Part shown: positions 25,948 to 38,681 of the stretch, piece by piece
How positions within the stretch are numbered: position 1 is the first letter of the stretch
How the letters are laid out: the number at the start of each line of letters is the position of its first letter
Notes under the pieces: generated by a model
The model's database searches: none
What the model saw: only the letters and a program-made list of their open reading frames with translations
What the model was told of the DNA's origin: nothing
Assembly (NCBI GenBank): GCA_013398955.1
Contig: VWPU01017830.1
Coordinates: 124,001-188,000, forward strand
DNA from: Callaeas wilsoni
Taxonomy: Eukaryota; Chordata; Aves; Passeriformes; Callaeidae
DNA: 64,000 bases
Direction: 5' to 3'
Translations under genes and position numbers: made by a program

Positions 25948-26128
25948 GCAGGTGACCAAGCGCTGGAACAGGTTACCCAGGGAGGTTATTTGAGATATTC
26001 AAGAATTGTCTGGATACAGTCCTGTGCCATGTGCTCTGGGATGACCCTGCTTGAGCAGGGAGGCTGGACCAGATGACCCACTGTGGTTCCTTCCAACCTG
26101 ACCCATACTGGGATTATGTGATTCTGTA
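25948..26128 (+). mobile_element. CR1 LINE 3' fragment, sense
   Basis: It runs in CR1 order: GCGCTGGAACAGGTTACCCAGG-like sequence in diverged form, then GACCCTGCTTGAGCAGGGAGG, then CAGATGACCCACTGTGG, ending in GTGATTCTGTATTC, the CR1 terminal octamer motif. It is 5'-truncated and moderately diverged. A second CR1 end follows 152 bp downstream. Confidence 0.9.
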
Positions 26129-26280
26129 TTCCCATCTCAATCTGAGAACTTGAAGACTGAACTTAAAACCACCATTTATTCTAATTTTCCAGGACTTTTA
26201 TCTGGGCATTGCAGAAAATAAGATTCTCTTTTTGTTTTGCCCACAAGTCCAATTTGTATATCATGTCATACACTGTAGTA

Positions 26281-26420
26281 GTATTCAAGAGGTGTCTGGA
26301 TGTGGCACTTTGGGATATGGTTTAGAGGTGATTATGGTGGTGCCAGGTTGACAGTTGGTCTAGATGATCCTGAAGGTCTCTTCCAGTCTTGATGAGTCTG
26401 TGATTCTGTGATGTTGTGAT
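26281..26420 (+). mobile_element. CR1 LINE 3' fragment, sense
   Basis: It shows GTATTCAAGAGGTGTCTGGA, then CTAGATGATCCTGAAGGTCT, CTTCCAGTCTTGATGAGTCT and a short GATTCTGTG repeat tail, the typical order of a CR1 3' terminus. Its sequence differs from the neighbouring copy, so this is a separate insertion or a different subfamily. Confidence 0.88.
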
Positions 26421-28202
26421 GTCAGTAGGCAGTAGTACACTGAAAGAGATTCAAAAGCTTGAGATACAGCCAAAATCTGAAAATCTCTCTCTCCAATGAT
26501 ATTAAAAGGCAAATTGATAAGTATAAATTTTTCTCAGGCTTCACATGTATTTTATTACACCTTCCTGTTTATCTTACTTAGGAGGTACTTGAATCTTTTT
26601 CTCATATAACATTTGTACTTCCCAACAACAAAATTGATACCCCTGTTCTCTACTTAGTCAAGTTATTTGCAGCTTTAAATTTTTGCTACCTGCAGTGAGG
26701 ATGCTGCTGATCTAATCCAATTTCAAGCAATTTTTTTCCCCATGAAGATACTAGAAAATAGTTAATAGCAAAAAACCTCCCTCTCTTTTCTTTTTCTATG
26801 TAAAATCAACAGTCTTTTAAGCACTGGAAGTTTGAAAGGAATTTATCTTCCTTTAAGGTTAAGAATTACACAAGGGCATAAGCCTTCTTATCTTCTTCTG
26901 TTCTTACACATTACTAACTATTGCAGCCTAGTGTTGTAATAACTTGAACAGTTTATTTGAATTTAAAAATCCTGTTTATTTGTGGTTGCTGTAGCTTCTT
27001 ATTCCTAAAAGAATTTGTGCTCTGGAGATACATAAAGTAATAAGCTTCTTTTGAATTTGCCTGTTTGTTTCTTTTCTGATTTTTGCCATTTTACAGAAAG
27101 CCATGATTCACCTAAACTTTAAAAAAGTAGTTTTTTTGCCACTATTGATTTGAAGCTAGCTCTGTGTGTTTCTGAATCTGAGTGTACATTGATCAAATCC
27201 TCAATATTAGAATAGTTTGTTGAAAAATATTAGAGATTTCTCATTCTGACTTTTCTGGAATTAAAAAAAAAATCAAATTTGGCCATAAATTTAGTAAGCA
27301 TGAAACAATATTTCAATGACTACCCTTAAACTATTTTACTTGGGGAAGGAGAAAGACATTTGCAGAGAAAACTCATTTGTCTTACTACAACAAAATGGAA
27401 AATAAAGGAGCACGACCGAGATTAAACCATATGTAGAGGTTACAAGAAGCCTTGCTTTACATATTTATTCAAGGTGTAGGTTTTCTATATTCAGGAAAAA
27501 CATCTTTAGTGAGACATGATCCTTTCAAGGATCTTCTGTAGTCTTTCTCTAGCACTGAGTTCTCTGTAGGGAGGAGAAGGGAGGAGATGGAAAGGTTTTC
27601 ACTCATCCCTGTGCCCCAGCAGAAAACTAAAGGCAGAGACAGTATTCCTTCATCTTTTGGTTCCTGTTGATTCTTCAGGAGGAGGGGCTTGCATGGTGGT
27701 TGCAGGAGATGACAGAGACTCTGTGCCTCTTGCTCTACTTTAAATTTAACATCCTCATATGGAATTTTCCCATACCCTCAGCTTCCCAGTTGACTCTACC
27801 AGTGGGCCAGTTTTTGGTAGGTGAAGATTTAGCATTACTTAGAAATACTGTGGACTGACCAGACTTGTTCTTAGCTCTCTCTTGGTTGTTGAGCTATTAC
27901 TTGTCAGTCCCACCTTAATACAGATTTCTAGATCTTGTCTTTCCTAAGAAGGCTACAAAAGAATGAATACAACCAAAAATCAACCAAAGTTATTGCAGAA
28001 TACTCTTTTAACAATTGCATTGAATAGAGGTGCTGACAATACACAACATCACTCTTTCAGAAAAGCAAAATAGTGATAGTAAAAGAAAGTAGCATTAATG
28101 ATGAAGTGTAAAGAGAGAAGGGGAAGAATTAAATGAGATCTACCTAGATTTGCTTCCATTAACCTCACAGACTGCTAATATTTGATTTCAAGCTAAGAAA
28201 AA

Positions 28203-28282
28203 TTTCTGAAGTCCTCTTTTTGTGTTTGTATGTATATGTTTGTGTGTGCTTATACAAGTAGATATGTGTTTGTGTTTGTATG
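28203..28282. repeat. TG/TTTG-rich imperfect low-complexity tract
   Basis: Repeated TGTGTTTGTATG-type words (GTGTTTGTATGTATATG, then GTGTTTGTGTTTGTATGCG) separated by about 25 bp of other sequence. Confidence 0.6.
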
Positions 28283-29737
28283 CGTAAGCAGATAGAAATG
28301 TAACATGAAATGAAGTTGCTTACTATATAATGTTTTAATGGAAAAAATCATAGCCTCAACTTCAAATCTGACAAAAGAAGACACAGGTCCATTGAGATTT
28401 GTTCTGGATTTTGCCCACAGAATCCCACGAAGGCATCCATTATGGTCTTTGAACAGCAAAATGGGGTCTTTTAATAAAACGTAATTGTAATGTGGCACTT
28501 TCATAAAACCTCAACAAAAATGTTAATTATAAATCTTCTTCATGTGCATCGCCACAGAAGGAGTCTTCCCCCTGTTTCATATGGTTAGAATTCTAACTAC
28601 TCTGCAAACCTAATCAGCCTTTAACTGCCTATAATGTCTGACTGTGCTGCTAAAAATAAAGATGGAAGAGTTTCCAAAAGTATAGAGACCTGTGTCAATT
28701 AGCCCAATTTCAATTTGCTCTATCAAAATGAACTGTTCGTTTCACTGAAAAAAACTCACGGTGAGGTATAATAAAAAAAACATGAATACCTAGGAACTTT
28801 GCAGAGATATTATTTACTTATTTTCTTGACTAACCTCTTTGAAATTACATTTGTCCCTAAAAATATTAATAGAAAGAAGTAAATTTACTCATATGTGTAT
28901 GCAGTGATATTCTGAAAAGTTTATAGGACGAATAGAAAACCAGAATGTGAATCTTTTAGACGTACAATGACTTGCTATTTTGTTTGAGTAATGGTTCCAT
29001 TACCATGAAATCACTCCTAAAGTGGTTTCTTTTCTTGATGAGACCTACAGAAAATTAAGAAAGCCAGCACAGATGCAGTTGCGATACATGAATTTATCAC
29101 AATTCTCCAAAGGCTCAGGAGGGACTCTTTTAGAGTACACAGAAATAGCTGTTGCTCTCCCTCTTTGTGATTTGTGAGTTGTGACTGGGATGTTTAGGCG
29201 TAAGAGTTAGAAAGGGCAATTCTTATTCTTCCTATTCTTTTGTTGTTGCTTGCCATTTTCTCGATTCCCATTTAAAAAGTATCTTCTGAACAAACCACAA
29301 AATAATTTTTGAGATTTTATTTATATTTCTGAAATGTCTATTGCTGTTTTGTGTGAGTACTGTAATCTCACATGAAAATCATGGTAGTCAGATTTGCAGC
29401 AACAGCAGGAGCCAGATTAGCTGTTGAATCTTTGCTACCCATCACATCAACTGGACCCAAAAGACTTTGAGGGAATATGGAGTGACTTGCAACATAAACT
29501 GTTGATGCAAAAGTTCCCACAAAACAGTATTTTCTCTATTAGTTAGTACTTGATTTACAGGATATAAGCAATTAAATAAAATATGAGAAAAAGGGCAAAG
29601 CAAATGGTTAAACAAAGGAAGTTATTTATCTTTCTATTTCAATCTCTTTACTGATTAATTATGTTTGATATCAAAATACATTTAAACATTTTGATCTTAG
29701 ATACCACCAATATCAGAAGTAAAACTATATTTTTAAT

Positions 29738-29763
29738 AATTATATTAATTTTATAATATAATT
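29738..29763. repeat. AT-only inverted repeat, 10-bp arms
   Basis: AATTATATTA, a 6-nt spacer, then TAATATAATT, within a very AT-rich stretch. Such pairs arise easily by composition. Confidence 0.8.
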
Positions 29764-31973
29764 TGTAAGGGTAAACTAAGTTATTTCATGGTTTCATCAA
29801 GTAGGAATGGAAATACCTAGGATTGCTTTTATATCATGAACATTTTCAATACATTGAGTAATTATTCACCCATGAAATGTCCCTGATTCATAAGTAATTG
29901 CTCATCTTTTGTGGAAGGGAGTCCAGACTGGTCACCTGTAAACAGATGTAGATGCTTTTAAATCTACCAACTAGAATTTTATTGCACAAGTAGTCCCTAC
30001 AAAATCAATGGGACATACACAATGAACTTCAGTATAATTCAGTGTAGGAAAGGAGGTCAGAATTTGGCTTTCAGTGGTCAAGTGTAGCCATTAAATGTAC
30101 CAATTATAGTTCAATGTTCTAGAATATTATTTGTATCTGATATCTGAGTTAGGTGTTTTTCTATGAAGGGCTCTTATGAAAGGTCAGGTAGAAGCACAAG
30201 TGTCCTTAATTTGTGCTAAAATCAGGGTACAGGGGACAAAAGGTATATTTGTTATATTGAGCTTACATAGATTTAACTGCATGACTGGGCATAATGATTT
30301 GGACTCTGGACTAATGCAGGTTTAGGGCTTGCAGGCTTGCACTTGGAAGGAGCTCGTGAGAAAGGATTTACTTAATTCTCCAACTTCTGGCAGGCCACCT
30401 TCATATGTCTCAGTAAACTGCTTAGACTGGTATGACTTACCCTGTGAGGATGCCCCTCTCTCTTTACAGATTGCAGATAGTTCTAGATGACTAAATTGGA
30501 TCAGGTGTCCCACTTTTAGATTGCTCAAACCAACTGAAATGGCTCCCGTTCTGTGGTTGCACTGATCATCACTTTCTCAACAAAGCAATCCTTCTTCCCA
30601 GGTCCTGCAAGATCCCAGTGATAATTCTAATATTTGTTTATATTAATTATGACCGTATTACTTAAATGTTTAGAGATAATTTAGCATTCTTACAGGTGCT
30701 TTCACATGTAGAAACAGAAGGGCAGTCAACACATGACAGTCCTCTGTACACAGATTATCAAAAAATATTCCTCAGATCTGAATATGTGACCATTTGCTTA
30801 TTGATAATACTACAGATTGCAAGGATGCAATATCTTGTGGAATTATGCAAAAATATTTTAAAATGACTTGTTGAAAAAGATTTACATTTCTGCTTTATAT
30901 TTAGGTTTTGTTTAAAAATTAAATATTTAATTATTCTGGCCCAAATCCTTTTATGCTATGAAGAGATGATACCAGGAGACAGAGAAATTAAGGATTTAAA
31001 ATCTTTGATGAATCTACATAATGTATGTGATCTGTCACTCAGACAAACACAGCTGGTGTTGTGATCTCTCATACCCTGTGGAAAATAAGTTACTTTCAGT
31101 TTATTAAAGCAATGCTGTGGAATGAGGCATGCTTCCTTTAGTGGTATCTTTGGTCGTATCAGTAGACAATGGCTGTTTAATGCTCTGGGGTTTTTCTACT
31201 CTGACTTCAGCATTTACTGAAGTTTTGGCAACCAAGAATGGTCTTGGCTGAATTTTTTACTTTGTTAAAATGTAAAATAGTGAAAGAGAAAGTCTATGCA
31301 CTGCATACATTCCACCTGACCCCACAAAATAAGAAGATCCAAATGCCTTCAAAGCTCTGCCATCATGGGGCAGGTGGTGTGCTGAGGTCATGCTGTGCAG
31401 GGTTCCCTTGCTTCCAATCTATTCTTTACTTTTCCATGTGCTTGAATATAATAATTTGAGCCAGAGACTGAATTTTTCAGATTTTGTTGCTGACCAGTCT
31501 TTCCTGTTCTATTCTTTCAAACTAAGAAGAAGAAAAATGAGAGGGCATTTGCACATCATAAACCTGTTTGTAGGAGTCCAGTGGAACTTAAGTTCCACGT
31601 AAGCATTGTTTGGCTCAGAAAATAAGAGTGCTTTTTCACTCTTAGTGCTAGATTCTGACTATTGGTTGACTTTTTCCTGAGCTGAACTCTAGAAAGAACA
31701 GTTCTTCAAAGACTCTCAGGTAGATCAACAATTATTCTCTCATCTTGAAATAAACAAATAATTTCCAGCACCAGAAGCACTCCAAGGTAACTTTTTAAAT
31801 TGAATGTGGCTTTTGAAACTACAGCAAACAAGAAACAAATTCATTTTATTCCTTTTAAGTTTTGAAAAATTGACTAGGTCTCTAAAACTGGCAGTTTTAG
31901 GAGCATTGTAAGTGCTGGCTTGAAGAGTGATAGAATAATCTCTGCAATTCACAGAACCACTGTGAAGAATATA

Positions 31974-32050
31974 TTAGAATCACAGAGTCATTAAGGTTGG
32001 AAAATACCACCAACATCAAGTCCAACCTTTGACCAAACACCACCATGTCC
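31974..32050 (-). mobile_element. CR1 LINE short 3' fragment, antisense
   Basis: AGAATCACAGAGTCATTAAG followed by GTTGGAAAATACCACCAACA and AGTCCAACCTTTGACCAAAC is the reverse complement of a CR1 3' end. Only about 75 bp are present. Confidence 0.85.
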
Positions 32051-32713
32051 AGTTGTTTCAATTTCAGAAATGACATTTTATGTTGCATGTAAAATCTGAA
32101 TTTTTTTAAGGTCACTTTCTATCTGAAATGTTTTTATCCATTCCTCTGTGAAATAATCTTACATGTAATGTATGATGATAATAAAGGAAACAGGGTTCGA
32201 AACACCAGGCCAAAGACTTTGCAACTTAGTTTCATAGAGATAAAATAAAAAGGAAATATAGTGGCCAGGTCTTCAATGCTGTACATGAGTGTTGCTTTAT
32301 TGACACGAAGAGTTATGAGATTTGAGAGGATATGGCCCCCCAAATGAGATTAATAACTTGATTCTTTGTGGAAATCACAGAGCGGTCAGTAATCAAAGGC
32401 TGAGTAGGATAAGAAAAGCTTTAAAGGAATGATCAGAAGGAAAGCAACATTGCTTTTCTCTTCAGAAGACAAGAGTTAGATCTTATGAGTAGGGTGAAAA
32501 TAAGCAGAGCTTTGTAGTCAAGTTGAACAGAACCTTGAAATAAAGACAAGAAGTTTGAACATTCTATGAAAAGGGTAACTAACCCAGAATTTGATGTCAG
32601 CAATACTAAATTCTGAAATTTTCTAGTATCAATGAAAGCAAAATTGTTTGTGAGAATGGACTGCAGTGCATGTTACTCTTTTGGTGTGCAGTTATGTGGT
32701 TCTGTTTTCCACC

Positions 32714-32760
32714 GTGTGTGTGTGTGTATATATATATATATATGTATAAATATATATATT
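32714..32760. repeat. Compound (GT)n(TA)n microsatellite
   Basis: GT dinucleotides run directly into TA dinucleotides, interrupted once by GTATAAA, then (TA)n and T6. Likely polymorphic. Confidence 0.92.
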
Positions 32761-33410
32761 TTTTTCCTCATTTAACATGAATCACTCTTTGGAAGAAAAG
32801 AATTAAAACTTTTTGTAACCTCCTTCACTGTAGTATTGAATCATGTTGGCTTTTGCTTTTGGAGCCTTTAACATCAATGCTTTATGTTTACTTCCAGTAA
32901 TATATGTGACATTAAAAAAGAGGAAGTATGTTTTTAGAATGTGAATGGTGGTTTTGGTACCTTCCTCACCTTTTTACAGTGCTCCTTAAATAATAATTTT
33001 TAAAAATCCTATATTAATCTTTTTCTTGGTTTATATATTTATTATTTATTCAATTTTAGAAAGGTGCCTCTGAGCATATATTGGTTGTTATTACAAAGGT
33101 GCTCATTTGTAGTCCTATTTCAAATTGTGTCTTGTGCATTCATCCACATAAAGGCCAGCATCCTTTCTCTTCTTGGGGTTCTCTGTTCTTGTTGGTCATT
33201 TACAGTATCTCTGGCTGATGCTTCATTATTATATTTACTTGTCTGAAATGTGGCTATGTGAAATTTCAAATGATCATGTTTTCATGATGTTCAAGTCCAT
33301 AGTAAATCTTTTATAAGACTATGTACATTTTGCTATAGCTCAATTTATTGATTCATTTACCAATACGTTTATGACTATTTTTGTTTTGTTTTCCAAAGTC
33401 CTTCTTTCTT

Positions 33411-33425
33411 AAAAAAAAAAAAAAA
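33411..33425. repeat. Poly(A) tract, 15 bp
   Basis: Fifteen consecutive A residues. No retroelement body is recognisable beside it. Confidence 0.85.
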
Positions 33426-34845
33426 GTTTTTAATGCTAGTTTAAATTAATTCTTATTTCAGTGTGAGGAATTAATGACATTATAATCAAGCATTTCAGGT
33501 GTAATTATGCATTCAAATAAATCGCTGTGCAATATTCAGAAATACAGCTCTGGTCATGCAAGGTAGGCTGTATGGGGCCACTTATGCACCTGTGCAGGAC
33601 TGCACTGAACTCAGTAGCATTTCACAGATGAAGGATCTTAGGAAGGATTATGGCCACCTGAAGGATGTCTTAAATATATTTTCTACCCATGTAGAACTGT
33701 TCCATAGCCAGTTCCACAATGAAATAGTCATTTTAAGTGCTTGTACTTTGTGTTCTTATGATACCTCCCTAGAGAGCAGGGAGTTATTGGAAAAGATGTG
33801 TTATTAATACTTTTCTTTGGTCCTATGTTCTTCAACTTTGTATGTGATTGACTTTCTGATCAAATGATGATGATATTACCCTATTATTTGGGTTTTGACA
33901 TTCGTACAAACCTACTCTCTTGAGCATTCAGTTTTTAAATATTAGCATGGTTTGCAGCATGCTTGTACATATGTCTCAGTATGCATTAATCTTCTGTATA
34001 AAATCTCCTTTCCCTTAATTCCATTGTCATCCCTATCTTTATGCAGGTATACAGAGGATGCTTTTGGAGCAAAATCTTTTGCCTTTCCCAACCCCTTCTC
34101 CTATCTCTAATCTTTGTGTTACTGATCTTCAATTCACAATAGAAAGTCTAAGGGAGAGGTAAAGGACTGAGGAAGTTATTAAGAGTCATAGCAGGCAGCC
34201 TGGAGAAAGGGAACCTGATGCTGTGAGAGCTGGGCTTGCAGCTGGGCCTCTTTGTGCTGGCAAGCACTGGTAAGCCACAGGAGAACTATTCCCAGTCCCC
34301 TCTCCCTCGTTCCTGGTCTTAGGTGAAGGGAGGCATTTACAATGACTGCTGTTACACATTAAGAACCTATTTTGGAAAGCAGGAAAAAATGTAATTAGGG
34401 TCAAAACCTTTATCCCTAATTTATTATTCAGGAAATCCTCTTGAAAAGCAGAACTGCAAAGAAGATCAATCTTCTATTTTAAAAAGGATTTTGGCATTTG
34501 GAATTGAAATTAAACCAGTCCATTTTACTATTCAAAGCAAAAGAGAATTAAACCTTATTTCATTCCAATGAAAATACTATAGTGAGTTATCTTACATAAA
34601 AATCAAATGCATGTAACCAAAAGTTTCAAACTCATTCAGTTCTAAAATGCAACAGTCCCATTTTCAACAGTCCTGATTTTCTCTGCCATTTTCCCTACAA
34701 CCCAAATGTTGCTAAGTATTTTAGAAAGTAACTCTGTAACAAACCCTCTCCATAAGTCTATAGCCTAAGATGAGGACAAAAATACTTGATTTGGGACCCA
34801 GAAAAAAAGTATTTTTTATCGGAGCAGTGTATAATATTTTATTGT

Positions 34846-34868
34846 GTACAGTACATGCATGTACAGTA
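34846..34868. repeat. Palindrome within a short direct repeat
   Basis: TGTACAGTA occurs twice, 14 bp apart, and the centre GTACATGCATGTAC (34851-34864) is a perfect 14-bp palindrome. Confidence 0.85.
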
Positions 34869-35577
34869 AATATTTATCGAGCACACAGTTGATGGAGACA
34901 GTAACGATAGTGTGTATGAATGACATGCTGATTATGATGAATCTCACAGATTAAAGCATTGACATTGATGTCTAGTAGTTTTCCATGTCTCTGGACAATG
35001 GATTTATCCTTCTATAAGGCTATTTTTCAGAAAAAAACCTATCGAAATTAGGCATTTGACCTCTTCCTCAAAATCAAAGATATGATTGTAGAAGTAGAAT
35101 GTCAGGCGGGAGCTGGGTAAACTCATCACTTAATAGTTATGTATTTCCTGAATCCCAGCTATATCAATTCCTACAAGAGAATGAAATGCTGTGAAGAATG
35201 GAAATTTAATGCTCTTGTAGAACTTATTTATTTTAAATATTTCCAAAAATTGGAATATTTATGCTTCTTCTTTTATACTGGCCTATTATATCTTGAAAAA
35301 AAAATAGGATAAAAACTTTAATGAGTTACTGCACATGTATCACAGGGATGGGTTATTCAGCTTTTTTGAAAGACTAATTTTTGGCAGTATGATGACATCA
35401 GAAATGGAGCATATTTGGTTCCTGATGAGTTATTGTTCAAGAAAGATGTGATTTCCGTGGTTTGTTTTTAATTCAAAGTACATTGGTAATTGTGGAAATC
35501 TCATCTTTAATATAAACTTTCCTTGTTCCAAAGATTTCTTAATGTCCTCCCTTATTTGTGGGGACTATTTTGTTCAA

Positions 35578-35672
35578 AGATTCGTAGAATTGTTAAGGTT
35601 GGAAAAGACCTCTAAGATCATCTAGTCCGACTCTGCCATGTTCACCAGTAAACCAGGTACATGTTCTTCCAA
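35578..35672 (-). mobile_element. CR1 LINE short 3' fragment, antisense
   Basis: TAGAATTGTTAAGGTTGGAA followed by AAGACCTCTAAGATCATCTA matches the reverse complement of a CR1 3' end. Similarity fades after about 35670, where the sequence is too diverged to place. Confidence 0.85.
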
Positions 35673-38655
35673 CATTTATCAAAACCAAGCCTCTCTTTCT
35701 GATGGACAGACTTGCATGGCCAGGTGTTAGAGCAGCCCTTTCCCAACTTTGCAGTATTCATGCCATACAACAGACAAATTCTTGGTTACTGAGGTAAGAA
35801 TGCACTCAGCTATGTAGACACAGATGCCATTTCGGCTGTGAAATTATGTGAGCTGGCAGGCTTTGGTGGAGGGGAAGCACCTGGTGACTGTGGAGGCTGA
35901 ATGGTTTTCAGGGCTCAAAACAAAGCAAAGTCTTCAGTCAATCAGAGGATATTTTACTTTTTGTTAGTCCATGTGCAAACTTTGAGATTTTTTGTTTCTG
36001 AAACATGCATTGTATTCATGCTGTGAGGTTTCACTGTCACTTGGAATTGACAATTTAGGTACAGAAATGTTCCCATAATTAGCAACTGGTAATTCAAATA
36101 CAGACAGATTAGTAATATCTTAGGCTATGAGAAATATGCAATGCAAACTTAGGTCCATTGTCCATTCATACCTTCCAAAAAGGAGAGAGAAAAAAAGGAG
36201 ATGAAATATTACTTCTATCCTGTCCCAAATCATGTGTTGCCTACCCACCTGATTGCTTATCTGTTGCATGCAGTGGTTTGTTAAATGTACTACCGCATAA
36301 AAACCTTTTAGGCCTGTAGATGCTGCCTTGCCTATCTTCTTCCACTTCTCTTGGGCTAAGTCACTTACATAAATTGACCTTAATGAGGTGATTCTGAAAT
36401 GAATTTCCTCTTTTAAAGGTTAAATATTTTAAATAGAACTCAATTGTGATGAAGCTCAAAGGACTTGCATGGAGATAACAGCCTGAGCCTTGTGTGGTTG
36501 TATATCATACCTCATACTTCCTAGCATTGTGCTGGTAGGCTTTTAGCTTTGGGAAGTGGATCTATCCCTGGTTTTACCTTATTTGCAGCATGTTGCTTCA
36601 TACTACTGCAAATCATTCTAATTGCAAAGAGAAGGCATTAATTTTCAAACTTGCCTTTTGCAGTTTGTTAAAAAAGCCAATTCAGAGAACAAAGGATGTG
36701 CAATTCAAAAGTTCAGGTGCTGAACTTTTCCTTTGAGACGTGAGTGTTTGGGTACAACTCTGAAAGAATCTGAAATTCTGGCACCATAGCACTCAAAGAT
36801 GTGTGCAAGACAGAAATGCAGACAATTCTGACAACGAAGGAGGAACCCCAAACAACATCAGTTTGACACCTGAAGCAGAAATTGCTGATTTACCATAACT
36901 GTGAAATATAGAGTGGTTGGGCCTTAGAGCTGATGGGGAGAATTATATGCATTTCACTGTAAGAAAGGGAGAAAGAATTTTATTTTTATAATGTCTGCTT
37001 ATTTAATGGTTTAATTTCTGTGTTATTTTTATATCTTTTCTTCACCTTTTGCTTGCACCATAATCCATTTCTCCTCCTTTTAATTTAATTTCATCTGTCA
37101 AGTTTATTGAGCTATGTCTAATCACTCTGTAGAAGCAACTTTTGGATTAGCCCATTTGTTAGGTCTTAGAGTATAATAATTAGGTACATTCAGGTAGGCT
37201 TGAAAAGGAACAAATAGCATGAGTTCTCACAGCAACTATTCAGTGTGACAGTCCTATGAGTATGAATTGTTTTGACTTTTCTCACTTACAGATGGCAGTA
37301 GTCTTTTGTGGCAACTGATCCCCAGTTGAGACTTATTCTCCTTTACAGCTTGAATGCATGACTTGTTTCCATTAGCGCTGTCAGGGTGTTTAAAATCGAC
37401 TTGCAATTTTGTTTCACCTACATGGTGACTCAGTGGTAGAATGTATTAATAAAAGTTTAGAAATAATAATGGTGTTTACCCTTGAATTTAGAAGACTTTG
37501 AAGATGTACCTTAATAGTGTCACAGAACTGGTGCAGGTTCACGCAGGAATAGATTTATTTCTTATGCTCTGCTAAATTTCCTGTGGAATGCCGAGCGCAT
37601 TAGGATCCATGGTAACCAAGCCTGCTGCAGCACTGTATTACTGTGCTGTTGATAATGCAAGTCCATCTAATTAGCACCAAATGTCAAGGTACTAAGAGGA
37701 GCAGGTGGCATCATTTGTATCTGAAGTAAATACAAACACAGTATTTATGTGCAAATCCGGGCAAAATAAAGCCTTTTATAAAGTCTGTTATAGATGGTGT
37801 GTGTGATTAATAAGGTCTGAGAGAGAAAAGATAATTATAAACTGTGACCCATGAGTGGAACTGATAATTTCAAGAACAAGTTGAACCAAATGCTACTGAT
37901 AGGAAATATTTCAATCTTGAGACCTTAAAGAAATAAGATCTATTACTTTAGGAATACAGACTGTAATATTTGGCATTTGTAAAGTCCATGTTTCATTCTT
38001 GGTTCATGTTCTGTTTTAAAAGTTGGTATTAATAATGACAATTGTGAATAAAAAGAAGGTGAAGAATTTTAATAACTTTGATTTTCATGAAAGATTAGAG
38101 ACTTTGAGCAAGACCTCCTATGCAGTGTCCTTAGGTGGACTTTAAGGACCTAAACCTCACTGTGACTCGTAACACACATAAAGACAGTATTCATAGGTCT
38201 GAAGTGTAAGGAAACTGCTATTGATCCATCTAGATGCCTTTATAGACATAAAGAAAGACAAATGCCTCCAGAAATCTAACAAAAATCATTGTTTAGAGGT
38301 GCTTTACACTGTTATCAAACAAGAAATACGTGTTCAGGAGAGATGTAACTTATGGGCCCCAGTAAAAACTTAATCCATAAAAATCCATAAAAAATTATGT
38401 GTAACCCATGTTTATGCCACAAAGTATTGCAAGGCCAAGAGCAGGAATGGGACTGAAGATGCGTTTCTATCTCAAAAATACTATTTCTCCTTTGTCAGGT
38501 GTCAGTTTTCGTCAAGAACACAAATAGTCCAGGATGCTGCAATCTCTTGTGTCTCATACCTGATCCTGTCATAGACAATTTGGTTTCCAGGGTGGGACTT
38601 CCATGGGTGGGACCTTCCCCTGGCACAGCCAGAATGCCAGACTCCAGCACAGAGC

Positions 38656-38681
38656 TAAAATGGTGCTTGGGCACCATTTTA
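38656..38681. repeat. Perfect hairpin, 11-bp arms with 4-nt loop
   Basis: TAAAATGGTGC, loop TTGG, then GCACCATTTTA. Outside it, GAGC/GCTC pairing resumes after a small bulge. Confidence 0.92.
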
